Part shown: piece by piece, positions 20,601 through 29,390 of the stretch
How positions within the stretch are numbered: position 1 is the stretch's first letter
Layout: every line of letters starts with the position of its first letter
Translations under genes and position numbers: made by a program
Source of the DNA: Discostella pseudostelligera
Taxonomy: Eukaryota; Bacillariophyta; Thalassiosirophyceae; Thalassiosirales; Thalassiosiraceae
Direction: 5' to 3'
NCBI GenBank assembly: GCA_036940085.1
Contig: JALLBK010000209.1
Coordinates: 1-35,448, forward strand
Length of the DNA: 35,448 nt
The notes under the pieces: generated by a model
Told to the model about the DNA's origin: nothing
Databases searched by the model: none
Seen by the model: only the letters and a program-made list of their open reading frames with translations

Positions 20601-20750
20601 GTGGAATTGCGGACGGGTAATTGCCGCTGCAAATCGTTCATCGACGATGCCACCACCATCACCATCATTGGCTTTGCTAGTAGTAGATGATTTGCGATGC
20701 TTGTTGGTAGCTTTGGAGGACGATGACGAGTTCTTGGCCTTGCTGCTCAT
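17667..20750 (-). CDS. ESF1: ESF1-like pre-rRNA processing protein
   Basis: Exons on the minus strand are 20750-18200 and 18124-17667 (intron 75 nt, GT-AG), encoding 1,002 residues. ESF1 is a nucleolar protein needed for early 18S pre-rRNA processing. The N-terminus is Ser/Lys/Gly-rich, followed by acidic runs. The ESF1 RRM-like core starts near residue 272 (PYLCILNLNWEHIRAVDVYA) and continues VEVYPSDFGREQMEKE. A second core near 450 reads EKLREYEASKLRYYFAIASF, as in the family. The C-terminus has ELELLLAGDDDDELNKDFDM across the splice junction and DNRFAALLNG, both family features. A donor 11 nt downstream would break the frame, so the GTGTGT donor is preferred. Length exceeds yeast (about 630) and human (about 850) proteins because of acidic and Gly insertions. 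It is divergent with DDX47 and convergent, 160 bp apart, with the giant gene. Confidence 0.93.
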
Positions 20751-21155
20751 GGTCTACTATTATTTGATCTCGTCGACTGTATCGAGATGGTGGTGGTGGA
20801 AATAAATGGCGCGGACGGACGGGTGGTGTTGGGTGAGTTCGTCTGTCCAGTTGCAGGACGACGAACAGACCGTGTGCCGTCCGAAGATACTTAAATAAAT
20901 TTAAAATTTGTTTAAAAAAAGAACTAGATATTTTAGCGGGAGCCTCCTCCAATTTGGCGGGAAATTTCCATCGCCGCCTCCGCCGCCATCCATCTTTCTC
21001 TTTCTCTTCTTTCCACAGCCTGCCCGCCACCCTCATCATCCCATCTCACCGAACACAAACAACAACAACAACAACAACCCCTCTCGCTCGTCTTCGATCC
21101 TCGACCTCGACCTCTATTGCCATTGATTGCTATTGTCATCATCTTCGTCGCAGCC
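20751..21155. promoter_or_regulatory. bidirectional promoter between ESF1 and DDX47
   Basis: This 405-bp gap separates two divergent ribosome-biogenesis genes. It contains an E2F-like TTTGGCGGGAAA (20953-20964), TTTTAGCGGGA just before it, TCGTCTGTCC at 20839-20848, an AT-rich patch at 20891-20925 and a CAA repeat at 21057-21078 in the presumed DDX47 leader. Function is inferred from position. Confidence 0.6.
20953..20964 (+). promoter_or_regulatory. E2F-like element TTTGGCGGGAAA
   Basis: This is an exact match to the eukaryotic E2F/DP consensus TTTSSCGSSAAA. It lies 203 nt upstream of the ESF1 ATG and 192 nt upstream of the DDX47 ATG, nearly midway. It could serve both genes. Confidence 0.5.
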
Positions 21156-22959
21156 ATGCCAAAGGCCAGAGGGAAGGAGTTCCAAATGAAGAAGCGCAAG
21201 CAAAGAGAGTCGGAAAGCAGCAGCAGCGAGGAGGAGGACGGTTCCGATTCTGAAAGTGGTGGCAACAACGACATCACCGCCGCCGACGCCGACGATGACA
21301 TCGGCAACCAATCCCAACAACAGCAGCTTGATGATAATGACAATACCGACAATGGCATCATCACCACCACCCCCTTCTCCGCACTCAATCTCCATCCCAC
21401 ACTTCTCTCCTCCATCGCCTCTCTCAAGTGGGAATATGCCTCACGCATCCAAGCATCGTCGATACCACCCGCACTAAATGGTCGGGATGTGATTGGGTTG
21501 GCAGAGACTGGTTCGGGTAAAACGGGTGCATTTGCGATACCCATATTGAGTTATCTATTGGAAAAACCTCAAAAGAGTGTGTTTGCAGTGATACTGGCAC
21601 CGACGCGAGAGTTGGCTTTTCAGATTCATGAGGTCATGGTGGCCCTTGGACGTGGTATGGGTAAGATCTTCATTTCTATCTTTCTTTCTTTTTTATGCCA
21701 CATTATTATCAAGTTGATGCTAATATTCTGTCCACTCTACCGTCGTCGTCATATCATCGTCAGGTGCCAACTCTGTCTGCGTTGTGGGAGGAGTCGACAT
21801 GGCCTCCCAGGCCATTGCCCTAGCTCGCAACCCTCACGTCGTCGTGGCCACGCCAGGTCGTCTACTCGATCATCTCCAAAACACCAAAGGATTCCACTTG
21901 CGACAACTAAAGTACCTAGTCCTCGATGAAGCCGATCGTATGCTAAGTATGGATTTTGAGAAGGAAATTAATGATATCCTCGAGGCCATTCCCGACTATG
22001 GCAGTGGTGGACGACGGACCATGTTATTTAGCGCCACCATGACATCCAAGGTGGAGAAGTTACAACGTGCGAGTTTACATGATCCAGTGAGAGTGGAAGT
22101 GTCGACCAAGTTCCAAACACCCAAGAAGTTATTGCAGAGTTATTTGTTCATCCCGGCCAAGTATAAGGATTGTTATCTTACCTACTTGATTAATGAACAT
22201 GCGGGGCAATCGATATTGGTGTTTGGGGCGACATGTAATAATGTACAACGACTTGCATTGATGCTGCGCAACTTGGGCTTTCCGGCGATATGTCTCCATG
22301 GTCAAATGTCACAACCGAAACGACTTGGCGCATTGACCAAATTTAAGGCAGGTGGAAGAGATATATTAATTTGTACCGATGTGGCATCTCGTGGGTTAGA
22401 CATTCCAAGTGTGGATGTGGTTATTAATTTTGATTTGCCGGGACATGGGAAGGATTATATCCATCGAGTGGGAAGAACAGCACGAGCGGGACGAAGTGGC
22501 AAAGCTCTGGCGATGGTGACACAGTATGATGTTGAAGTGTATCAACGATTGGAGCATTTGGTAAGTCTCTCTACTGCTAGGATACTCTTGTCTAATTATC
22601 TTGCACGAAGCAGATGTTCTAATCATTCTTTTGCTCGAATGTGCATATTACTCCAGCTGGGACAGCGATTGCCAGAATACAAACTTGCCGAGGAGGAAGT
22701 TCTGCTGTTGCTCGAAAGAGTCAATGAAGCTCAGCGACTTGCGACACGTGAATTAAAAGAACAACTTGCCACTCGTGATGGTAATCGCAAGAGTCGTGGA
22801 AAGAAGGGAAGGGATGATGAGGGAGATGGTGAGAGGGAGATGGCGATTAAGAAGGATATTAAACGTGAATTTTATGCCGGAGGGAGTGGAGGACGAGGAG
22901 GGGGGTTGCATAACCAGAGGGGCAGTGGGACTTCCAAGAAGAAGAAATATCGTCGTTGA
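21156..22959 (+). CDS. DDX47: DEAD-box RNA helicase DDX47/Rrp3
   Basis: Exons are 21156-21660, 21764-22560 and 22657-22959, encoding 534 residues. Rrp3/DDX47 is a nucleolar ATP-dependent RNA helicase for pre-18S rRNA processing. After an acidic Ser/Glu N-terminus come the Q-motif region ([15 protein letters not shown]), motif I AETGSGKT (about 116), PTRELA (about 149), ATPGRL, DEAD (about 222), SAT (about 258), DVASRGLD (about 374) and [11 protein letters not shown] (about 401). [18 protein letters not shown], joined across intron 1, HLENTKGF-like [20 protein letters not shown], and [16 protein letters not shown] are characteristic of DDX47 rather than other DEAD-box proteins. The C-terminus is Lys/Gly-rich. 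The ATG at 21156 is the first in frame. Intron 2 (96 nt) has no in-frame stop. An AATAAA follows the stop by about 90 nt. Confidence 0.97.
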
Positions 22960-23048
22960 TGGGTATAAGTTGGCGGTGCATCATACCATCGAGACAACCA
23001 CGCGAACAGTAATGAATATGCTTGGATTCCATACGACATTCCATGAAG

Positions 23049-23054
23049 AATAAA
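23049..23054 (+). terminator. possible polyadenylation signal of DDX47
   Basis: AATAAA lies about 90 nt after the DDX47 stop. Pescadillo has the same hexamer at the same distance (29385-29390), which supports it modestly. Confidence 0.3.
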
Positions 23055-23427
23055 TTGTGTAGAAGTATTGAATGATTACCGGAACATCATTGTAGTACCA
23101 CAATTTGCGAGTAGCGCAGTAAAAGAACACGAACACAGGACTACGTGATGCACATCAAAAGCCATTCCTTTTAATATTGCCTACGAATAAACGATACGAT
23201 CACCGAATAGACTAGAGTCTATAGTTTGAACCAAACGAAGAAGTGACGATGATATCATATCATGAAGCACCACTGATCTGGCTGCTCGCTACATGCTTGG
23301 ACGGTCGGCCATTCCCCCGTCAAAACTGAGCAGCCGTTATTATTATTTTTCAACTCGACTCGAATTGACTTTACACCACCGACTCCTTCTACACGTGGAA
23401 GGTTATGGTTGGTGGTTGGGGCGGTCA

Positions 23428-23628
23428 TCGTCTGTCCTCCGTTGGAGTGGTGATGTCATCGAAGCCGATGATGAGTCATCACCTTCGCTTGATTCTGCAC
23501 CATTCATCTTCATCGTCTGTCCATCTCAAAAAAATCTCCAAGCAGCCAGGTTGATCGCCAAAGTGCATATTCCAGCGATCCTGCTTAGATTTCTACCCCG
23601 GCCAATGATGCTCAACATGCCCGCCAAA
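23428..23628 (+). promoter_or_regulatory. motif cluster upstream of the sigma-factor gene
   Basis: Two TCGTCTGTCC copies lie 85 bp apart (23428 and 23513), with an E2F-like CCCGCCAAA (reverse TTTGGCGGG) at 23620-23628, 195 nt upstream of the ATG. The same two motif types occur in the ESF1/DDX47 and Pescadillo promoters. Confidence 0.4.
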
Positions 23629-23822
23629 CAGACTTTTCAAGCGATAGACTTGTGCGTCAGGCCTTCGCTCTTTTGTTGGTGCGCATCACCGCAGCCGAAT
23701 TTTTCCGCCATCTCCATCATAACATCATCACCATCACTCCATCGGATCCACCACACTTCAGCTTCCCCCATCACCTCCCACGTACACTATACTATCGCCT
23801 GGCAACTCTAAATAAACCCACC

Positions 23823-25457
23823 ATGCCTTCCAATCCTATCGCCCTACCTCCCACCACGATGTCGCGTAGACGATCAAGAACGTCGGCTGCGGCGGCTGCG
23901 GCGGTGGTGCTGGCCGTCACGTCCATCGCCCCTTGTTGCCACCAAGCGCTCGCCTTCCATTGTTCAACGGGCCATCGCCAAACACCGACAAATCCACTAG
24001 CCCAACGACATTGCCAACCTTCACCCATCACCACCGCTTCATCACTACTATTTCAAGTGGGTGCCATGACAGAGCAGGCGGAAATAATGATGGTGGATGA
24101 CTTTGCCCTGGACAATGTCAATTTGGACAGTGCCGTCATGTTCGATGAATTTAATCATCTTGGTTCACAAGAGGAGGAGCAACAACAACTACGACCCCCN
24201 CAACAACAACTACGACCCCCTCCAGGACGCACTATTCTAATCAATCCAACACGATCACCATCAACGATGTCGGAACAGCAGCAACAGCAACAAGCACAAT
24301 TCAACGATCCCACCGCCGTGGCCGGTCGACGCATCCGCGCCAACGTTCGGGAGACTGGCTTCGACTCCATCAAAAACTACATGAAGACAATGGGCAATCA
24401 CGACCTTCTCCAAAAGAACGAAGAGATTGTATTAGCGCGTGAGATTCAAATCTTAATGCGATGGGAGGAGATACGTGACGAGTTAGAGTCGGAATTGTTG
24501 CGTCCCCCGACCTATCAGGAGTGGGCGGAAAAGATCAAGCCAGGCATGACGGTGACTCAGATTAAGAAACAAATTCGAAGGAGTTTACGTGCCAAGGCAG
24601 CGTTGACGGAGAGTAATCTCCGGTTGGTGATTAGTATTGCGAAGCGATACCAGGGACGGGGGTTGATAATGCAGGATCTATGTCAGGAGGGCACACTGGG
24701 ACTAACACGTGCCTGTGAGAAGTTTGACCCCGAGAAGGGATTTCGATTCTCTACCTATGCCACTTGGTGGATTAAGCAGGGGATTATGCGTGCTATTGCC
24801 GATCAGGCACGGACCATTCGGCTTCCGGTGCATATTCATGATCAGCTGGGGATTGTACGTAAGGCCGAGCGTGATCTACAGAATGAGCTGGGGAGAGACC
24901 CCACGAAGGATGAACTTGCCGAGAAGGTGGGGATTAAGCCTGATAAAATTGAATTCCTTAAGAGGGCATCGGTGGGATCCGTGTCAATGGAGCAGGAGCT
25001 GGGGAGTGGCGCAACGAAGGGATCAGGTGCCGGCACCGGCGGAAGTAAGGGCGGGGCGTCGAGTAGCGAGCGTTCCTTTACCATCCAGGACACTCTTGGT
25101 GATCCGGATCAGAAGCCGGTAGATGTGGCTCAATATCGGATGCTTCAGGATGATGTCGGACGGCTCATCTGCACACTCAATGCACGGGAGCAAGCCGTAA
25201 TTCGAATGAGGTTTGGATTGGATGATGGCACGCCCAAGACTCTGGAGGAGATCGGAAAGAAGTTCTCGGTGACAAGGGAGCGAATACGTCAGATTGAGTG
25301 AGTACTTGATGCTTCAATGAAGCTAATTTGAATATTGTATTTATCGGTCGGCTTTCTAACCTCTAACCGCTTATTATCCAACAGGGCAAGGGCACTGCAC
25401 AAATTGCGTCAACCGTACAGGAATCACACTGTTAAATGCTATGCCACGGAGTTATAG
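23823..25457 (+). CDS. plastid RNA polymerase sigma-70 factor, nuclear-encoded
   Basis: Exons are 23823-25297 and 25385-25457 (intron 87 nt), encoding 515 residues. It directs the plastid bacterial-type RNA polymerase to promoters. The ATG in CCACCATGCC is the first in frame. A hydrophobic Ala/Val segment (about residues 19-40) ends HQALAF, a signal peptide followed by the Phe+1 site of secondary-plastid transit peptides. A Gln-rich low-complexity stretch follows, then region 1.2 ([16 protein letters not shown]), region 2 ([46 protein letters not shown]), region 3 ([15 protein letters not shown]) and region 4 ([20 protein letters not shown], joined across the intron to [10 protein letters not shown]). 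A Gly/Ser-rich insert of about 20 residues interrupts the region 3-4 linker. One N at 24200 falls at the third position of a CCN codon, so the residue is Pro whatever the base. Confidence 0.96.
24180..24220 (+). repeat. tandem 21-bp repeat with an ambiguous base
   Basis: CAACAACAACTACGACCCCC occurs at 24180-24199 and again at 24201-24220, separated by a single N at 24200. The unit encodes QQQLRPP. The N between two perfect copies suggests the assembler or aligner could not resolve the repeat junction or copy number. Confidence 0.9.
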
Positions 25458-25763
25458 CCATCATAATCGGTGTTTCTGAGGCTGCGGTTCGTATTCTCGA
25501 ATGTTTGAAGAATCCGACCGTGAGCTCACGTAGGTAGTTGATAGAGTTCAAACGACAAATGACGGATGAATGATTTTGAATAGAGGTTAACATGTTTAGA
25601 ATATTCGGCCACATAGTTTTCCTTGCTTTGATAGTTTATCATTTTCTGGCATCCGAGTAATGATGTCCTCTCTCACTCTAGAGTATGAATAGGATCGAAT
25701 CGAAGGATGCAGCGAGTTGAAGGGTATTGTCCAGCGGTAGGTGCATGAATAAATTTTTATATT
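25458..25763. other. intergenic between convergent genes
   Basis: These 306 bp between the sigma-factor stop and the stop of the small basic gene show no ORF, tRNA or repeat that I can support. AATAAA occurs at 25748-25753 on the plus strand, far from the sigma stop. Confidence 0.6.
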
Positions 25764-26444
25764 CTAATACTTTGATTTTCTATTCTTCTTAGCAACACCA
25801 ACCTTCCCTGATGAATTCACTGGTTTTGAGCTTTTCGCCATCTGTCGTCGTGACGATATACCGCCACCACCGCTACCCACCGAAGCCGAACGAGAAGAAT
25901 TATTGACCACCTTCTTCTGATTCTTCAATTGACGTGATTTATGACTGATCGTTTCCAATTGTTCCTCTTTTCTATGTGTACAGACTAAAGATGATAAGAA
26001 CCCTCCATTGCCCGCTGCAATATTCTGAAATTGTATAAAGTTGTCATCTCTGCCATTTCCCAGTATATTGTTTGGATGCAAGGCCCGTGGGACGACGATG
26101 TCACCTGGTGCAGTAGCATTGTCACCAGGAGGGGCGCATGATGTTTTCGCCGCATGTACAACATCGGCAACTCTATGCTCTAAATCAGCTTCAGCCATAT
26201 CTTCTCTATTCCGTCGGGCAGCATCCTTTGCCTTCTGTATTGCCAAGTCTGCCGATGCAGAGTGCACCGTCGCCGGCACCCCACCGCCGCCGCCGCTGCC
26301 ACTAAATTCCGTCAAATCAAGTCCAGAGGAGAAGCATTTCTCGAACGATCGGTGGTTGTGGTTACTACTATCATTGCGATTGCTGGTGGTAGATGTGGAT
26401 GCCTCGAACTCGAGCACTCGCTGCTGAAGGCTCGACATGGTCAT
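25764..26444 (-). CDS. unrecognised small basic protein with an N-terminal helical region
   Basis: This minus-strand single-exon frame encodes 226 residues from the ATG at 26444 (MTMSSLQQRVLEFEAS); the second ATG at 26438 is an alternative. The frame is open back to an ATG at 26630, but that extra part would be Arg/Pro/Leu-rich, overlaps promoter-like repeats and is unlikely to be coding. Visible features are a short predicted helix at the start, a Ser/Asn/Gly stretch, a charged helical segment (AIQKAKDAARRNREDMAEAD), a polar KEEQLETISHKSRQLKNQKK helix, and a Gly/Ser then Lys-rich tail ending KKNRKSKY that could be a nuclear or nucleolar signal. I do not recognise a family. It shares its promoter with Pescadillo, so a nucleolar role is a guess from context only. 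Confidence 0.6.
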   Translation of the reverse strand: MTMSSLQQRVLEFEASTSTTSNRNDSSNHNHRSFEKCFSSGLDLTEFSGSGGGGGVPATVHSASADLAIQKAKDAARRNREDMAEADLEHRVADVVHAAKTSCAPPGDNATAPGDIVVPRALHPNNILGNGRDDNFIQFQNIAAGNGGFLSSLVCTHRKEEQLETISHKSRQLKNQKKVVNNSSRSASVGSGGGGISSRRQMAKSSKPVNSSGKVGVAKKNRKSKY

Positions 26445-26534
26445 GGTCAAGAGATGTTCTTTTTGCGGTGGTGGTGATGAAAGAAGATAAAGTGGTGGCC
26501 GGGGCTTTCGTCTGTCTGGCGTCAGCAACAAGGG

Positions 26535-26580
26535 ACCTCCACGTGGCGTCGGGAAGAGACTCAAAAGAACCTCCACGTGG
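26535..26580. promoter_or_regulatory. paired CACGTG (G-box/E-box) palindromes
   Basis: Two identical 12-mers ACCTCCACGTGG start at 26535 and 26569, 34 bp apart. Each contains CCACGTGG. CACGTG is the core site of bHLH and bZIP factors. MYC-type E-boxes in ribosome-biogenesis promoters are well known in animals; here that role is only an analogy. Confidence 0.45.
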
Positions 26581-26660
26581 AGTACGAGCTTTCGTCTGTC
26601 CGGCGTCGCGTTGTTGGTGTTCACAGCCACTCATTCTTCTAGGCGTCTGTCAGCCTGACG

Positions 26661-26672
26661 TTGGCGCCAAAA
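26661..26672 (+). promoter_or_regulatory. E2F-like element TTGGCGCCAAAA
   Basis: The reverse complement is TTTTGGCGCCAA, fitting TTTSGCGC. Its core TTGGCGCCAA is palindromic. It is about equidistant from the two divergent ATGs (26444 and 26846). Confidence 0.45.
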
Positions 26673-26845
26673 TCTAAGTGTCTACAAATCCATCAAAGTC
26701 ACAGATCAATTCAATTCATCCCATACATATCCAATCTCTATCTCCGATCGATCGATGCACCGTCGTTAGGAGTAGAGACCACCAACTATCCTCTAGTACC
26801 AGTAGTGCATCATCATATTCTACTTATTCGACATTTCTATCCACA

Positions 26846-29296
26846 ATGGGCAACCGCGTCAAAGGCCGTGTCAAAAAGAAGTCCATCAAGGCCGCCGTTC
26901 ATTCCGGCATGGCCACCCACCGCAAACTCTCGCGGATGGGCAAAGTTCGTAAGAAGGATCACGCCGGTCTCGACGCTACCTTCATTGGACGTGCCAAAGT
27001 TCTTAAGAAACTACAGATCTCATTAAAGGACTTTCGACGACTATGCATTCTCAAGGGAGTGTATCCCCGTGAACCACGTGGACGTGCTCCACGGAATAAG
27101 AAGGGACAGGTATTCTACCATGCCAAGGATGTCAAGGCACTAGCCCATGAGCCACTACTTGAAAAATTTCGTGAATTCAAGTCCTTCATGAAGAAGGTAC
27201 GTCGGAGTGCCAATCGTAATGAGAAGGAGGAAGCACGACGGAAACAACCCTTGGCGCCAAAGTACACACTGCATCATTTGGTTCGGGAACGATATCCCCG
27301 ATTTGCCGATGCATTGGGTGATTTGGACGATGCATTGTGTCTCGTGAATCTATTCGCTTGTTTACCCAGTGAGGGACGGATACAGACGAGTATTACAAGG
27401 AAGGCACAGCATTTGGCGGCGAGTTGGGGAGCATATTGTGCCACGACGGGGAGTATTACCAAGAGCTTTATATCGGTAAAAGGTGTTTACATGGAGGCGG
27501 AAGTTATGGTGAGTTGGAATGTTGATGACGAAGTTGTGTCTATCATCTCATGCTATTCTATTATGTCAATCATGCATATTCGTTCCTAACTTGTACAAAT
27601 CATCCATCGTACTCCTCGCAGTCAATGGGCCAAGCAATCCCTGTTCGTTGGGTTACTCCACACAACTTCACACAGCATGTTCCGCAAGGAGTTGACTTCC
27701 GCGTCATGCTAACATTCTTTGAGTTCTATGAAACTCTGTTGGGATTTGTGCTGTATAAGCTGTATGCTGAATTGGGTGTGCGCTACCCTTTGCCCACCGT
27801 GGCTTCATCGGATAGTGTTGCCACGCTTCATCCTACATTGGGCGGAAAGGCATCCTCGGTACTAGCTGCCAATTTGAATTCACTGCAAATTGCATTAAAT
27901 GACGCATCAAAAGGTAATTCGGCTGCCGACGCTGTCAAGGATGCACTGCAAAATGAGACCAACGGGACTGCTTTGACGGATGAAAATCACCAGACAACTA
28001 ATGCAAAAAGTAAGAAGAAGCAAAAACAGCTAATGCAATCCATCGACGAGGCATTAAAAGGTGTGAAACAAGATGATGATGTCAGTGAAGATGATTTTGA
28101 CGATGAGGAGGGTATGGACGAAGACAACGAAAATACTAGTCCAATCGCCGCCCCGCTGCGCGAGGCGTTGGAAGCCATTGAAGACTCGGCTGTATCCAAC
28201 AACAATGAAGGCGGTAACATCCAAATTATTACTGATCCAGAGGCTCGCAAACGTCATCAACTCTTTCATAATCTAACCTTCTTCCTCTCTCGTGAGATAC
28301 CCCGTGGTTATTTGGAGTTAATCATCTTGTCGTATGGGGGTAAGGTTGGATGGGAAGGGCAGGATTCACCCATTGCCATGGAAGACAGTAGCATCACCCA
28401 TCACATTGTGGATCGTCCAAAGTTGCTACCGACGTATTCCAAACTACCCAAATCAAGAGAATTTATCCAGCCTCAATGGATATTGGACTGTGCCAATTTC
28501 AATTTTGTCCTACCAATTCAGAAGTACAGTGTTGGAGCGGCGTTGCCACCCCATCTAAGCCCGTGGGTTGACGACAAGGAGGAGGGATATGTGCCGAAGT
28601 ACAAGGAGGAGATCGAGAGGCTACGAAATGGGGAGATGCTTGATGCATCTGATGACGAACAGGAGCTTGCAACTGAGACGGTTGACGATGACGATGAGAG
28701 TCTTGGAGAAAACGAAGAGGCAGAGGTCGAAGTTGGTGTGGAGGATGATGACAGCAAGGTCAATAATAAGAGCTCGGAGGAAGAGGAGGACGACGACGAA
28801 GAGAACGAGGAAGAGGACGACGACGATGAAGAGACAGAACGGAAAGCACTTAACAAGAACCGATCAGAGGTAAGGCTTTCATAACACTTGACTCGTTAAC
28901 GCCGAACTCATCATCTCAACCACTTTTCTACAATATTCAAATCAGGATGACGAGGCAGCCCATCTAGCAAAAGCCCTCATGTCGAAGAAGGCCGCCCGGC
29001 TTTATGGGCGCATGCAGCATGGAATTGCTCAGAAACAAGCCAAGGTTGACAATCTACACAAGAAGCGCCGTGAGATTGAATCAACGAGAGAGAGGACCAA
29101 AGATGGAAAAACTATGACGAAGCTCAAAGTTGAACGATTGAAAAAGGAGAGGAAAGAGACCGAGGACGCATACGCGGAAACAGGGGGTAAGATTGAGATA
29201 AGATGGTATCCTTGCTTGTTGCTCACATATTAACTCTAACTTTTGTTGTCCTACGCTATCAAAGGGAGCATGAAGAAGAAGAGGAGAAATAACTAA
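26846..29296 (+). CDS. PES1: Pescadillo (PES1/Nop7), 60S ribosome assembly factor
   Basis: Exons are 26846-27508, 27622-28869, 28946-29186 and 29265-29296 (the last only 32 nt), encoding 727 residues. Pescadillo is the core of the PeBoW complex for 27S/32S pre-rRNA processing in the nucleolus. The N-terminal domain shows LQISLKDFRRLCILKGVYPR, KFREFKSFMKKVRR, RERYPRFADALGDLDDALCL, FISVKGVYMEAEVM and, across intron 1, IPVRWVTPHNFTQHVPQGVD and FRVMLTFFEFYETLLGFV. A BRCT domain spans about residues 432-545 (FHNLTFFLSREIPRGYLELI, YGGKVGWEG, FIQPQWILDCANF). Acidic runs precede and follow it, and a Lys/Arg coiled tail (KAARLYGRMQ) ends KKKRRNN. It is longer than yeast and human homologues (about 600) because of the acidic inserts. 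AATAAA lies 89 nt past the stop. It is convergent, 94 bp apart, with the HAT gene. Confidence 0.96.
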
Positions 29297-29384
29297 TTTT
29301 CGTGTCGTTGCTGAGAGTAATGCACATCGTTTGGCAAATTAGAACGTAGGATTCATGGCATTGAAGAGGAATATGAATTTCACT

Positions 29385-29390
29385 AATAAA
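29385..29390 (+). terminator. possible polyadenylation signal of Pescadillo
   Basis: AATAAA lies 89 nt after the Pescadillo stop and directly abuts the stop codon of the opposing HAT gene, so the two 3' ends must overlap. Confidence 0.3.

Larger units (their letters stand above)
22960..23822. other. intergenic: DDX47 3' end and sigma-factor promoter
   Basis: I see no gene in this 863 bp. The left part has an AATAAA at 23049-23054. The right part has TCGTCTGTCC twice (23428-23437, 23513-23522) and an E2F-like CCCGCCAAA at 23620-23628. The sigma-factor frame is open back to about 23652 but without an ATG before 23823, so that part is taken as leader. Confidence 0.6.
26445..26845. promoter_or_regulatory. 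bidirectional promoter between the small basic gene and Pescadillo
   Basis: This 401-bp gap contains a duplicated block. CTTTCGTCTGTC occurs at 26506-26517 and 26590-26601, and ACCTCCACGTGG at 26535-26546 and 26569-26580. The CCACGTGG cores are perfect palindromes containing the CACGTG G-box/E-box. GCGTCTGTCA (26643-26652) and the palindromic E2F-like TTGGCGCCAA(AA) at 26661-26672 follow, 217 nt from one ATG and about 175 nt from the other. Confidence 0.55.

Noticed and set aside
23652..23822. N-terminal extension of the sigma-factor frame
   Set aside because: It has no ATG (only a GTG) and contains the 5' leader. The ATG at 23823 gives a proper signal peptide and ALAF site.
25520..25560. 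Possible tRNA T-loop-like word GTTCAAAC
   Set aside because: No D-arm, anticodon stem or acceptor pairing could be found around it.
26445..26630. 62-residue N-terminal extension of the small basic protein
   Set aside because: It covers the duplicated promoter motifs and E-box palindromes, and its composition (Arg/Pro/Leu) follows from those repeats. The ATG at 26444 is preferred.
28518..28873. Ser-rich minus-strand and Arg-rich plus-strand frames in Pescadillo
   Set aside because: They are shadows of the acidic tract before the Pescadillo C-terminus.
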